Shown: positions 52,476 through 62,469 of the stretch, one piece after another
How the letters are laid out: every line of letters begins with the position of its first letter
Position numbering within the stretch: the stretch's first letter is position 1
Source of the DNA: Hyphomicrobiaceae bacterium
Lineage (GTDB): Bacteria > Pseudomonadota > Alphaproteobacteria > Rhizobiales > Xanthobacteraceae
Length of the DNA: 64,000 bases
Assembly: GCA_021324465.1 (NCBI GenBank)
Contig: JAJPJB010000092.1
Coordinates: 62,001 to 126,000 of the forward strand
Reading direction: 5' to 3'
Translations under genes and position numbers: made by a program
The notes under the pieces: model-generated
Databases searched by the model: none
What the model was told of the DNA's origin: nothing
The model's input: the letters and a program-made list of their open reading frames with translations, nothing else

Positions 52476-55400
52476 TTACGAATGCGAATGAAGCTCACAC
52501 TGTCTGAGCCAGAAGCCCATATCCATGTCGCGGTACATCGATGTTGCAATGACAAAATGTTCGCGTGCAGAGTCCAGCTTGCCGGTGCGGCGTTGATGTC
52601 GACCAAGGCCAAAATGGCAATGGGCGACGAGCGGCTGCATGCCGTGCTGCTTCGCGAGCTGAAGTGAGGCCCGGTAATGCTTGAGCACGCTGTCCGGATC
52701 GAATCGGCTTGGATGAGCCGCAATGTCGCCGAGCAAGTGCTCCGCATGGGCGGCAAAGCCTGGTTGGCGACGTGACGTTTCCATTGCACGCTGCGCCAAG
52801 CGTAGAGCATCGTCGAGCCGGCCGAGCTGCAAACAGGCGCGGCCCGCTGCATGGTAGGCCCAGCCGCGATGGCCCACGATGCCACGGGCTGCTTGACGCT
52901 CGAGCAACTGCTCAGCTTCGCGGATTCGGTCGAGGGCTTCGGTCGTCTCGCCGATTTGCGCCAACGCCCAGGCCGAGGAGGCGACCGCCCACGGCAAATG
53001 TATGCCGGCGTTTCCTGTTCGGATCATTTTGATCCAGTGCTCCACCCTCGAACGGGCCTTTATCCAGTCACCCTTGAGCAGTGGGGGCATGCTGGCGGCG
53101 AAATGAACCCAGCCGATCGTAAACGCATGCTCGGTCGGTTCGGCGATGCGGATCGCCTCGGTTTCATATTTGGCAGCCTCCGCGAAGCGGCCCATCTCAG
53201 CAAGGCTCATAATAAGCCAAGCTCGATTGAAAACCGACGCCGGAACGGACATCCCGAAATACTCGTTGTTCCATTCGGGCGGCAGCGTGGCGAGAGCATC
53301 AAGGGCCAGCTTGACCACATGCGCATATTCGCCGCGATAGCAATGGGCCTGCTCAAGATGGCTGGTCGCCAGCACGCGAATCTTCATATCGTCGACACGT
53401 TCGGCTATTTCTAGAGCACGCCTACCGGTCGCGAGCGCTTCGTCGAGCTGGTCGAGCGTTGCCTGGACGGTGACCATGAATGCACAAACCAGGCCGCGCC
53501 GACGATCGTCGCGCAACTCGGTGGCGATGTTCTCGGCCTTGCGCAGATGCGCGAGCATCTGTTCGCCTTCGCCGAGCTGGCGTAATACTGTCCGAAGCTC
53601 AAGACGAACTTCGAACGCCTGCTCAAGCGTCTCGCGGCATTCCGGAAGCGTATTGAGCGCGGCGAGCGCCTGCTCAAAGCGCGTTCGGGCATCCCCAAGT
53701 GCCGAGCGCGCGGCCGCCTTGCTGCCGGCTTGCCGCAGGTAGTGTACGGCCTTCTCGCGCAGCTCGCCGCGCACGGCATGGTGGGCGAGCCGCTCGGTTT
53801 GTTCATTAAGCCGGTCGGCATAGAGCGCCTCGATCGCGCCGACAACGCGAGCGTGAATGTCACGCCGGCGATCGCGCAATACGCTGTTGTAGGCGACGTC
53901 ATGAGTGAGCGAGTGCGTGAACGTATATTGCGGATCGGGAAACAATTGCGTGGCGTTGAGGAATTCTGCCGCTTGCACGTTATCGAGCAAGTTGCGGAGC
54001 TCACTTTCCGGCAGTCCGGAAATCGAATGCAAAAGCGCAAACGGCACCTCGTGGCCGATGACTGCCGCCTCCTGCAACAAGCGCTTCTCCGCCGCGGGCA
54101 ATCCATCGATACGTGCGGCAAGCACCGCCTGAACGGTCGGCGGCACGTCAAGACTGGAAAAAGGGCGGGCCAGTCGGAAATTGCCGCGCGCGCCTTCAAG
54201 CACGCCGGAATCGACCAGCGATCGCACGATCTCCTCGACAAAGAACGGGTTGCCGCCGGCCCGCTCGATCAGAAAGCTCTTGAGCGCCTGCATAGTCGCA
54301 TCAGAACCAAGAAGAACGCGCAGCAGCTCGGCAAGATTATCGCTGGCCAAGGGATCAAGCCGCAGCTGCCGATAGTTTTGCCGGTCGCGCCAATCGTCCC
54401 TGTATTCGGGTCGGCACGTCACAATCAAAAGCATCCGGGCATCTTGGGCGCGACCAACAAGCTCGTTGAGCAGCCCCAGCGAAAGCGTATCGTACCAGTG
54501 AACGTCGTCGAAAATCGCCACGACTGGCTGCGATCTGGTTTCGCCAAGAAATAATCTGATGATGGACTGATAGGTGTAGTAGCGGTGCTGCAACGGGTCG
54601 AGTGATCGAAACGGATGATCGTCGTCCAGCGCGTTGAGAAGATCGAGCACCGGAAGAATGGCATCCTGTAGGCCGGGATCGAGCTTCAGGATCTTGGCGG
54701 AAACTTTTTCGCGTGTCGACCGAACGTTGTCGTTTCCGTTGATGCCGAAATAGGCCTTGAGCAACTCGATGACCGGCAAATATGGTGTCGCGTGCCCATA
54801 GGACGCGGAATTGGATTCCAGCACGAGCCAATCGGCGGCATGAGGCGAATGCACGAATTCATGGACCAGACGGGATTTTCCGACACCGGCCGGACCGACG
54901 ATAGCAACGACTTGACCGCGGCCGTGACTCGCAAGCTGCTGGGCACTGCGCAGTTGCTGCAGTTCCATATCGCGGCCGACGAACCGAGTGAGCCCGCGCG
55001 CGGCCGCAGTTTGCAGCCGCGTGCGGGCGGCGCCAGCGCCGGTCACTTCATAAATCTGGACATCGTCGCTGAGACCTTTTACCGCTGCCGGCCCGAGCGG
55101 CTTCGCAGCGATATAGCCTTCGGCGAAGCGAAGGGTGTCGGCGGTCGCGAGGATTGAGCCGGGCTTTGCCATCTGTTCCATACGCGAGGCGAGGTGCACG
55201 GTCGGACCGACGACGCTGTAATCCATCTGTAGATCGTTGCCGATAGCGGAGATGATGATCTCGCCGGAATTCAGTCCGACGCGGATCATGACTGGCGCGC
55301 CATGGGTCCGCTGAACCTCGCTCGAATATCTTGTGATGCTCTCTTGCATGCGCAGCGCCGCAAAGCAGGCGCGCACGGCGTGATCCTCATGCGCAAGCGG

Positions 55401-55835
55401 CGCGCCGAACAGCGCCATGATGCCGTCGCCCATTACGCTGTGCACAGTACCCTCGTAACGATGCACCGCTTCGATCATGCGGTCCACCACGGCATGCAGT
55501 ATGGCCCTCGCATCCTCCATGTCGCGCTCGACCAGGACTTCCATCGATCCCTTAATGTCGGCAAAGAGCACGGTGACCTGCTTGCGCTCGCCTTCGAGCG
55601 TCGTCCGAGCGGTCAGAATCTTGTCGACAAGATGCTGCGGCGTGTAGCTTCGCGGCGACGAAAACGGCGGATAATCGGCTATAGGCTTGAGCGGATGGCC
55701 GCATTGCGAGCAGAATTTGGCGGCGGTGGGAACCTCACTGCCGCAATTGCCACAGATGCGAGGCAGCGACGCAGCGCAACCTGCGCAGCTCTCCGCTTCG
55801 GGCGGATTGTCGTATCCGCAATCGCGGCACTTCAT
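52476..55835 (-). CDS. Class III nucleotide cyclase with zinc ribbons, AAA-type ATPase and TPR region
   Basis: A 1119-residue multidomain signalling protein. Two zinc ribbons open it (C3, C6, C17, C20; C28, C31, C42, C45). The cyclase domain spans about 83-270, with metal Asp93 in LFADIKGS and Asp137 in VMGDGIMALFGAP. A STAND/AAA-like ATPase follows (VAIVGPAGVGKSRLVHEF, then VVAIFDDVHWYD as Walker B), with a long alpha-helical TPR-like tail (about 650-1119). This layout is common in Bradyrhizobiaceae adenylate/guanylate cyclases. It is upstream of and probably co-transcribed with the NRPS-like gene; a Crp/Fnr gene is 1.1 kb away. Confidence 0.92.
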   Translation of the reverse strand: MKCRDCGYDNPPEAESCAGCAASLPRICGNCGSEVPTAAKFCSQCGHPLKPIADYPPFSSPRSYTPQHLVDKILTARTTLEGERKQVTVLFADIKGSMEVLVERDMEDARAILHAVVDRMIEAVHRYEGTVHSVMGDGIMALFGAPLAHEDHAVRACFAALRMQESITRYSSEVQRTHGAPVMIRVGLNSGEIIISAIGNDLQMDYSVVGPTVHLASRMEQMAKPGSILATADTLRFAEGYIAAKPLGPAAVKGLSDDVQIYEVTGAGAARTRLQTAAARGLTRFVGRDMELQQLRSAQQLASHGRGQVVAIVGPAGVGKSRLVHEFVHSPHAADWLVLESNSASYGHATPYLPVIELLKAYFGINGNDNVRSTREKVSAKILKLDPGLQDAILPVLDLLNALDDDHPFRSLDPLQHRYYTYQSIIRLFLGETRSQPVVAIFDDVHWYDTLSLGLLNELVGRAQDARMLLIVTCRPEYRDDWRDRQNYRQLRLDPLASDNLAELLRVLLGSDATMQALKSFLIERAGGNPFFVEEIVRSLVDSGVLEGARGNFRLARPFSSLDVPPTVQAVLAARIDGLPAAEKRLLQEAAVIGHEVPFALLHSISGLPESELRNLLDNVQAAEFLNATQLFPDPQYTFTHSLTHDVAYNSVLRDRRRDIHARVVGAIEALYADRLNEQTERLAHHAVRGELREKAVHYLRQAGSKAAARSALGDARTRFEQALAALNTLPECRETLEQAFEVRLELRTVLRQLGEGEQMLAHLRKAENIATELRDDRRRGLVCAFMVTVQATLDQLDEALATGRRALEIAERVDDMKIRVLATSHLEQAHCYRGEYAHVVKLALDALATLPPEWNNEYFGMSVPASVFNRAWLIMSLAEMGRFAEAAKYETEAIRIAEPTEHAFTIGWVHFAASMPPLLKGDWIKARSRVEHWIKMIRTGNAGIHLPWAVASSAWALAQIGETTEALDRIREAEQLLERQAARGIVGHRGWAYHAAGRACLQLGRLDDALRLAQRAMETSRRQPGFAAHAEHLLGDIAAHPSRFDPDSVLKHYRASLQLAKQHGMQPLVAHCHFGLGRHQRRTGKLDSAREHFVIATSMYRDMDMGFWLRQCELHSHS

Positions 55836-56042
55836 CTGCGCTCTCCGGAACGCATACTAACCGGACGTACCGCAGCGCCGAAGCCATGCTTTGGCTCCAG
55901 CAGGAGAAATGATTTCGTGCAATTGGCCCAGCAATGATTGGCGGCCTTTGCCGGCGATAATCTTAATTCTACACGAGGACGCTCCGTGCGCAAACACGCC
56001 GATCTGCGTTTCCTGTGGTTGTAGGTGCGATGTTTGCAGCTA

Positions 56043-56417
56043 TCAGGATTGCTCGTGCATGTCGCAGTCGACCTGCCGCGACTCCTCCGGTTGCCAGCCT
56101 TCTGCGACGTTGAGCGATGTCGGGGTGGTGCGCGCCTCATGCCTTTCGTTCGTCATCAGCACCAATTCGCCGCCGAACCGAAGCCGGAACGCCTCGGCGA
56201 TTTCCAAGCTCTCGAAACACCAACGTCTGATCTCGCGATCGCCGATATGTCGCCGCATGCCGTACCTTTGCACGTTCTTGCTGTAACAATGCCAAGCATT
56301 GATCGCGTCCAAAGTTGAGGCAAAACCGCCCTCGGGTACTGGAATTTGCACTACAAAAGGAAAGTGCCGCTCGTTGGCACGATCAGTCACCCTTCTTTTT
56401 CGATACAGATTGGCCAT
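56043..56417 (-). CDS. Conserved-looking hypothetical protein (124 aa)
   Basis: A 124-residue soluble protein starting MANLYRKRRVTDRANERHFP. Balanced composition with VVQIPVPEGGFASTLDAINA and EIRRWCFESLEIAEAFRLRF suggests a genuine folded protein rather than a shadow frame; GGAG-like bases precede the start. No family recognised. It lies upstream of the cyclase gene on the same strand with a 207-bp gap in which I see nothing. Confidence 0.6.
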   Translation of the reverse strand: MANLYRKRRVTDRANERHFPFVVQIPVPEGGFASTLDAINAWHCYSKNVQRYGMRRHIGDREIRRWCFESLEIAEAFRLRFGGELVLMTNERHEARTTPTSLNVAEGWQPEESRQVDCDMHEQS

Positions 56418-56493
56418 GGCTGTACTCCGACCGTTTATTGAGGTCCCTCTCCAGTACCGCCGACATGGCGCGTCCAGCCGCCCCGGCGCGCGT

Positions 56494-56709
56494 TCACATG
56501 CCTCGTTGCAGCGCGTCTGCCAAATCTGCGGTAAGCGGCAGCACGACCAGTAGGGCGGCGGATATTAACAAGCCGACAGCGCAGAACGTGACGATCACTG
56601 ACAGATCGGATTGTGCGCTGATTCGACCCAACGCGGTCGCGTGGCGGGGTATTCGCGGGTCGGTTGGATCCGTCAAGACCAGGCGTTCGATCCGAATCCG
56701 CCCATTCAT
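56494..56709 (-). CDS. Small single-helix membrane protein (71 aa)
   Basis: A 71-residue ORF, MNGRIRIERLVLTDPTDPRI followed by one clear transmembrane helix (SVIVTFCAVGLLISAALLVV) near residues 37-57. GAGGAGG lies six bases before the ATG, an excellent ribosome site. Function unknown. The 231-bp stretch between it and the Crp/Fnr gene shows nothing identifiable. Confidence 0.7.
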   Translation of the reverse strand: MNGRIRIERLVLTDPTDPRIPRHATALGRISAQSDLSVIVTFCAVGLLISAALLVVLPLTADLADALQRGM

Positions 56710-56940
56710 GGCAACCTCCTCTGCGTTGCCGCGTGCCCATTGACGCGGAATCGCGTCGGCTCATCCGGTGTGTCCCGCACCGATAAGTTATTACGTGAAG
56801 CCCAGACCGCTGTGCCGCGTGTCACAGCAAAAATTGCCGCACCAAGGCACGTCCTCCGGCCGCGCCCTGCGCGTCCGGCCGGCGCCCTGCAATCGATGTT
56901 GAATGAATTACCGAGATGTAAGGGTTAGAGAGGGGAGGCC

Positions 56941-57618
56941 TTAGACGGATTCAATCAATTGGCGCAGGGCCTCCGGCTTGAGAATAATCGTCCAGCGGTC
57001 CTTCAATTCCAAAATGCCTTTGCGTTGCCAATCGCGCAGGCACCGGTTGACCTTCTCCCGCGAGCCCCCGACCATTTCCGCCAATTCCGTCTGTGACAAT
57101 GAGAGCTTCGTCACGCCCCGGTTTTGCGGCTGATAATAAAGCAGCGTCTTGGCGAGGCGCATCGGCAGATCGAAGAATGCGATGTCAGACATCCGCTCGT
57201 CAGAGCGTCGAATGCGCGCGCAGAGGATTTCCATGAGCTTCATGCACGCTTTCGGGTTTCGCTCCAAAAACGGCAGCACGTCGCGCCGTTCCAAGACCAG
57301 AAGCTCGCAATTGGTGAGCGCCGTCGCATTGGCCGAGCGCGGTTTGCCATCGAGCAAAGCGATTTCGCCAAACAGCTCGCCGGCGCGCAGATCAGCCAGA
57401 ATGATCTCCTTGCCTCTGATGGTCGGCAACCAGATTCGGACAGTGCCGACTACGATCGCCATCATGCTGTCGCCGTCATCGTCGAGCCGACAAATCGGAT
57501 CACCCGCGGCAAACTTGCGCGGCTGCGCATAAGCAGCAATTTCGCGCCGCCCCTTTTCATCGAGTGCGCTGAACAGGGTGCATTTTTCGAGGGCCTTGAA
57601 GCCGCTATTGCTGCGCAT
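56941..57618 (-). CDS. Crp/Fnr-family transcriptional regulator
   Basis: A 225-residue regulator. The cyclic-nucleotide-binding fold covers residues about 10-130 (LRAGELFGEIALLDGKPRSA, close to the cAMP-pocket motif FGExALLxxxxRSA). A winged helix with LSQTELAEMVGGSREKVNRC follows. No N-terminal Fnr cysteines are visible, so it is more Crp-like. With a class III cyclase encoded nearby, cAMP or cGMP sensing is plausible, but this is context only. Confidence 0.92.
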   Translation of the reverse strand: MRSNSGFKALEKCTLFSALDEKGRREIAAYAQPRKFAAGDPICRLDDDGDSMMAIVVGTVRIWLPTIRGKEIILADLRAGELFGEIALLDGKPRSANATALTNCELLVLERRDVLPFLERNPKACMKLMEILCARIRRSDERMSDIAFFDLPMRLAKTLLYYQPQNRGVTKLSLSQTELAEMVGGSREKVNRCLRDWQRKGILELKDRWTIILKPEALRQLIESV

Positions 57619-58572
57619 GACACGTCAACCGAAAATGGGGCGCTGAACCATCAGGTGACCAGTCCTTGCTGATCCACGGCGAAGCTGAATTTGCCGATCG
57701 TTCGTCACGTGACGATCAGGTCCGACCCGGAATAATGACCGTAAGCAATAACACGAGATCGGCGGGCGGACGACAATCTACATTTGTATTCATGCGAATC
57801 TTCAAGATTTCGTTGTATTTGGCAAAAGTCCGCGGGATCGGCAATCCCTGTGCTCCAGGTACCGACTGATAGAATCCGGCGGTGAACCAGCCGCATCTTG
57901 TGGGCTCGCGTAGTTTCAGCGACAAGGGCAGACAATTTGGTAACCTGATGGTTGATCTCTCCGATCGTAGGCGTCCGCGGGCAGACGCCTACGGCTTTGC
58001 TGATGGCCTGCGGCATCTGCCCGCTGGCGCCGAGTTCGACGATCCGTTCTCAAACGCGCGGCGTTAGCCGGGCATTCTTGTGCACGTTGATTCGGTCCTC
58101 CGGGATGGCTGAGGCTTCGACACCGTCGGCTTCTCCCGGCAAGGGCCGGATGGACAACCTATGGAAAGCTCACACCTAGCGCTGCAATGAGGAGAACCGC
58201 CTTTGCGGCAATAGGAACGTTCAGCAATTTCATTGTCGGCAATCGGAGCAGGTGGCGAAGGCCTTGTATAATGGATTGGTTTGCGTGGACTCAACGATTC
58301 AGCCCAATGCGGGCGTCAGCTGTGCCGGGCGCCGGCCTGCGTCGTCGTGCCAGCGCCGCCCACCGCGAGCTTTGCCTGAAATCACGGTGACGTGCAGCGC
58401 GAAATTGCCCGCATCGGGTCCGGCATCGTCGCCCCGGCGCCAACGTGCGGTGGCGAGCCGACTTCGCGCTCGCCGTTCGGGTCGGCCGCTCGGTTGCGAG
58501 GGCTTTCGATGACGGTAAGATGACGGTTGGTCACGGTATAATTCCTCGGCCTCCAGCCCCGGCAGTTTTATC
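57619..58572. other. 954-bp region without an intact recognisable gene
   Basis: Open frames here are short and lack ribosome sites. On the minus strand near 57850-58055 a fragment reads ERIVELGASGQMPQAISKAV, reminiscent of a helix-turn-helix from a phage/transposon-type protein but closed by a stop just upstream, so possibly a decayed gene. A perfect 10-bp inverted repeat lies at 57966-57993. Confidence 0.5.
57966..57993. repeat. Perfect 10-bp inverted repeat
   Basis: CGTAGGCGTC (57966-57975) and GACGCCTACG (57984-57993) flank an 8-base loop. There is no adjacent T-run on either strand, so it is not a standard terminator. It may be an operator, a remnant of a mobile element or an RNA hairpin. 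Confidence 0.6.
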
Positions 58573-60270
58573 ATGAAAGAACGTGAGGTTGATCTGCTGA
58601 TCGCTGGCGCAGGCCCCGCTGGAATGACGGCAGCATTGGTAGCGAGTCTGCAGGGACTCGATGTACTGCTGTGTGAAAAGTCGGGACAAGTCGGCGGGAC
58701 CGGATCGACTTCAGCCGGCACGCTTTGGATTCCCGGAAATCATCAGAGCCGAAGAGCTGGCTTTGACGACAGTGCCGAGCGAGCTGAGCAGTATCTGGAT
58801 GCGCTCGTCGGAAGCCCGATCAACCGGGATTTGCGGACGGCGTTTCTCAAAACCGGTCCGATTGCGATCGACTATCTGGAAGAAAACAGCGACGTGCGGT
58901 TTTTGCCGTGCGGACGTCATCCCGACTATCGCAGCAACATGAAAGGCGCGGCCGTGGCGGGGAGGGCGATCGTTCCTCAACCGTTCGACGGACGCCTGCT
59001 GCGCGCGGATTTTCCGCGCGTCCGGCCTCCGATTCCCGAGTTCATGGTGTTCGGCGGCATGATGGTGGGAAAGGCTGACATTGGTCCTCTGATCGGCCGC
59101 TTCAAATCGGCGGCCAATTTTGGCCATGCGGCCAAGCTTTTTGTTCGTTACGTCCTTGACCGAACCCGGTACCCGCGCGGTACGCGCCTGGTGATGGGCA
59201 ATGCCTTGGTCGCGAGGCTCTTCTACAGTCTCAGAAAGCGCGGCGTAGAAATCCTGTTTGACGCGCCAATCACCGACGTTGCGTTCAAGGCGGGGCGCGT
59301 GTTTGGCGCGACGATCAGGCGCGCCGGCAAAGAAATCAACGTCAAGGCACGAAAGGGCGTGGTCCTCGCAACAGGCGGTTACGCACATAACAGAAGATTT
59401 CGGGAGGCGTTCATGCCGCGCCCGGCTCCGGTTCATTCGCTGAGCAGCGAATTCAACCAGGGCGACGGCCTCGCCATTGGCGAGCGTTTGGGCGCCCGTA
59501 TCGCGCCGGAGGAGCACGGCCATAGCGGATTGTGGTCACCGGTATCGCTCACGACCAGATCAGATGGCAGCAAGGGTCTGTTTCCCCATCTCATGCTTGA
59601 TCGTGCCAAGCCGGGATTGATCGCCGTCAATTCCGCCGGCGAGCGCTTTGTCAACGAAGCGGTCTCGTATCACGATTTTGTTGAAGCGATGTTTGAGGCA
59701 AATGCCAAGGTGCCGTCGATTCCGTGCTATTTGATCTGCGATGCGACATTCATCGAAAAATATGGCTTGGGCGTCGTCTATCCGGGCATGCGGAAGCTGT
59801 CGGCCCTGCTCAAATCCGGATATCTCAAGCGCGACGATACGCTGGAAGGCCTCGCCGCGCGGATCGGCATCGACGGGCACGGACTGCGTCGCACCGTCGC
59901 CCGTTATAACGGCTTCGCACGGAGCGGCATCGACATTGATTTCGGCAAAGGCGAGACGGAGCTCAATCGGTTCAACGGCGACGAGAGCCACAAACCGAAT
60001 CCCTGTATCGGCCCGCTTGCGCGGGCCCCGTTCTATGCCGTGGAAATCTGGCCCGCCGACATTGCGGTAAGCACAGGCCTGTCCACGGACATAAACGCCC
60101 GCGTCCTGGACAAGGATCGTCAGGTCATTCCCGGTCTTTATGCCTGTGGAAACGACATGGCATCGCCGATGTCGGGCTCCTATCCCGGCCCGGGGACCAC
60201 GCTTGGCCCCGCTATTGTCTTCGCTTATCGCGCGGCGATGCACGCAGCAGGCAAGGCTTCATCGCAATGA
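58573..60270 (+). CDS. FAD-dependent dehydrogenase, fumarate reductase/KstD-like flavoprotein
   Basis: A 565-residue flavoprotein of the FAD-binding-2 family. The N-terminal dinucleotide motif DLLIAGAGPAGMTAALVASL with GGTGSTSAGTLWIPG, mid-region VVLATGGYAHNRRF, and the C-terminal FAD contact GNDMASPMSGSYPGPGTTLG fit 3-ketosteroid dehydrogenases, fumarate reductase-like enzymes and similar desaturases. Substrate unknown. No strong ribosome site is seen before ATG 58573. It precedes a convergent deaminase-like gene and a Liv-type transporter, perhaps one catabolic locus. Confidence 0.87.
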   Translation: MKEREVDLLIAGAGPAGMTAALVASLQGLDVLLCEKSGQVGGTGSTSAGTLWIPGNHQSRRAGFDDSAERAEQYLDALVGSPINRDLRTAFLKTGPIAIDYLEENSDVRFLPCGRHPDYRSNMKGAAVAGRAIVPQPFDGRLLRADFPRVRPPIPEFMVFGGMMVGKADIGPLIGRFKSAANFGHAAKLFVRYVLDRTRYPRGTRLVMGNALVARLFYSLRKRGVEILFDAPITDVAFKAGRVFGATIRRAGKEINVKARKGVVLATGGYAHNRRFREAFMPRPAPVHSLSSEFNQGDGLAIGERLGARIAPEEHGHSGLWSPVSLTTRSDGSKGLFPHLMLDRAKPGLIAVNSAGERFVNEAVSYHDFVEAMFEANAKVPSIPCYLICDATFIEKYGLGVVYPGMRKLSALLKSGYLKRDDTLEGLAARIGIDGHGLRRTVARYNGFARSGIDIDFGKGETELNRFNGDESHKPNPCIGPLARAPFYAVEIWPADIAVSTGLSTDINARVLDKDRQVIPGLYACGNDMASPMSGSYPGPGTTLGPAIVFAYRAAMHAAGKASSQ

Positions 60271-60292
60271 GCTTGGCATGCTCGCCGCAATG

Positions 60293-61048
60293 TCATTGCA
60301 AGATGATTTCCGTCGCCACACCACGAGCGTCCATTTCGTAGTCCAGCACATCGATGGGCGGACGGCAGAAATGCCACGTCAGCCCTCCGCTTGCGGCGCC
60401 GCGAGCGACGATCTCGTCCGCGATGATGTGGTGAATATCATGCACGGTATAGACTTGAGTTGCCGTCGCCTGTTGCCAGGTGACGCCGAGCGCTGCCATA
60501 CGCCGCTCCAGTTCGCCAAGCACCCATTGCGCCTTCTCGCGGATTGCATCGGGCGACTGCTCGCCAATTCGGATAGTTCTCTCGCGATAGGTTTTGAAGC
60601 CTTCGCGCGCTTCGCCGCTGCCGGCAATGACGAAGCTTGGAGACCCGTCCGCACGAGCCGGAATTGTGTAGGAGAAGGCGTAGAGGCTCGGCTCTGCAGG
60701 TGGGTTTGCCGCAGGGCAAACATTGCTGCGCGCGATCGGATTAATGCTGTCTTTGACTATCCCGAACCGGCGAAGAGGCTCGACATAGCCTTGGTTGAAG
60801 GCGAGAAATCCAGCGTCGTTGAACGGCCTCGGTGAGCGAAGCTCGCAGGCGCACAGCGCCGTGATCGGGCGATCCAGACCTTTTAGGTGGTCCTCGATCC
60901 GTAAAAGCCCTTCCGGCAACGGCGGCGGTTCCTTGAAGCGCGCGTGAACGATCGTCCATCCGGGCTCCGCCGCCACGCCGGCGGAATATTGAAAGACGCT
61001 CGGAATAAACCGGTATCCACCCGCAGAAAATGTCAGCACGTCTGTCAT
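60293..61048 (-). CDS. Putative 2-aminomuconate deaminase-like protein (CnbZ-like)
   Basis: A 251-residue soluble protein. Segments NVCPAANPPAEPSLYAFSYT and PSFVIAGSGEAREG recall the 2-amino-5-chloromuconate deaminase (CnbZ) annotation group, which is related to RidA-type deaminases. I hold this from memory of the family and could not check it. ATG 61048 has GGAG at good spacing. The gene is convergent with the flavoprotein gene and divergent from the Liv binding protein. If correct, the region may handle amino-aromatic ring-cleavage products. Confidence 0.6.
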   Translation of the reverse strand: MTDVLTFSAGGYRFIPSVFQYSAGVAAEPGWTIVHARFKEPPPLPEGLLRIEDHLKGLDRPITALCACELRSPRPFNDAGFLAFNQGYVEPLRRFGIVKDSINPIARSNVCPAANPPAEPSLYAFSYTIPARADGSPSFVIAGSGEAREGFKTYRERTIRIGEQSPDAIREKAQWVLGELERRMAALGVTWQQATATQVYTVHDIHHIIADEIVARGAASGGLTWHFCRPPIDVLDYEMDARGVATEIILQ

Positions 61049-61152
61049 GCAAGGACTCCACACATTGACTTTCCACCATGTTCTTCAAATACTCGGAGCC
61101 AAGCAAAAGAAAAAACCTTGCGGGCGACAATAAAGTCCATGGGAGGGACACG

Positions 61153-62463
61153 ATGCCGGCTTCACGCAGAACGCTGCTGAAAGGCTCCGCCGCCGCTGCA
61201 GCCGTCTTAAGCCTCGACTGGAGGCGCGCAACAGCGGAGGCCGAAACCGTCCGCCTCGGCGTCATCTATGACCTGTCCGGTCCTTTTGCGGCGGGCGGCT
61301 CGGTCGCCTCTTCGATCGGCACGCAGATTGCGATCGAGCTTTGCAACGAAAGAGGCGGCGTCGGCGGCAAGTACAAGGTCGTCCCAGTCAATGCCGATTC
61401 ACAGAGCAAGGCCGATGTTGCAATCAACGAGGTCGAACGCCTGATAAACCAAGAGAAGATCGACATTATCGACGGCGTCTATGCGAGCGCCCACGCCGTT
61501 CCGCTTTCGGCCAAGGTCGAACAGGAAAAGAGGATCCTCTGGATCACCACCGCGGTCGCGACCGCCGTATTCAAGGACAAGAACCTGCACTATGTCTTCC
61601 GCGCGCAGATTCATTCCGATCAGTACGGGGAGGCTTTCGCGAGCTTCGTCACGGAACATGCCAAAGCCAAGCTTGGCATGGAGCCCAAGGACGTAAAGGT
61701 CGCGCTCATTCACGAGGATGGGCCGTATGGCAGCGGCGTTGCGGCCGCCGACGAGGCCTATTCGCTGAAGGCCGGGCTTCAGATCGTCCTCAAGGAGGGC
61801 TATTCGGCCTCGGCCCCCGATCTCTCCACGCTGGTGACGAAAATCAGGCGGTCCGGCGCTGACTTGATCTCTCATGCCGGCTACAATCCCGACATCACAT
61901 TGTTCCTGCGCCAAGCGCGGGAGAACGGTCTGCGTTTCAAGATGCTGTTCGGTGCCGGCGCGGGCTATAGCCAGCTCGACAAGCTGCGCGCGACCTTCGG
62001 CGCCGATATCGACAACTTCTGCAATATCGATCCGGTGCCCGCGCAATTGCTCGATCCCGCGAAACTGGCGCCGGGGATGGGCGACCTGATCAAGATCATG
62101 GTCGAGCGCTATAAGGCGAAGACCGGCGCCACCGACGTTCCGCCACATTGCTCGATGGGATTCAATCAAACCTGGGTTCTGCTCAACAATGTGTTGCCGG
62201 TCGCCAAGGAGAAATATGGCGGTTTCGATCCAGAAGCCGTGCGAAAAGCTGCGCTCGACGTCGACATTCCCCCGGGCGGCACGATCCAAGGCTATGGCGT
62301 GAAGTTCTTCCCACCCGGCACGCCGCTCTCCGGCCAGAACGAGCGTTCGACCCCTGTGGTGATGCAAAATGCCGGCGAGCATATCGCGGTGGTTTGGCCG
62401 ACCAATATTCGCACCCAAGAACCGGTCTTTCCGCTGCCGAAATCGTCGATCTACGCGGCATAG
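61153..62463 (+). CDS. LivK-type ABC transporter substrate-binding protein
   Basis: A 436-residue periplasmic binding protein. A twin-arginine signal (ASRRTLLKGSAAAAAVLSL) precedes VRLGVIYDLSGPFAAGGS, typical of branched-chain amino-acid/amide/aromatic binding proteins. GGGAGGG lies 6-7 bases before ATG 61153. Starts the operon livK-livG-livF-livH read to the right edge. The ligand is not deducible; family members in catabolic loci often bind aromatic acids. Confidence 0.92.
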   Translation: MPASRRTLLKGSAAAAAVLSLDWRRATAEAETVRLGVIYDLSGPFAAGGSVASSIGTQIAIELCNERGGVGGKYKVVPVNADSQSKADVAINEVERLINQEKIDIIDGVYASAHAVPLSAKVEQEKRILWITTAVATAVFKDKNLHYVFRAQIHSDQYGEAFASFVTEHAKAKLGMEPKDVKVALIHEDGPYGSGVAAADEAYSLKAGLQIVLKEGYSASAPDLSTLVTKIRRSGADLISHAGYNPDITLFLRQARENGLRFKMLFGAGAGYSQLDKLRATFGADIDNFCNIDPVPAQLLDPAKLAPGMGDLIKIMVERYKAKTGATDVPPHCSMGFNQTWVLLNNVLPVAKEKYGGFDPEAVRKAALDVDIPPGGTIQGYGVKFFPPGTPLSGQNERSTPVVMQNAGEHIAVVWPTNIRTQEPVFPLPKSSIYAA

Positions 62464-62469
62464 TTCGCG

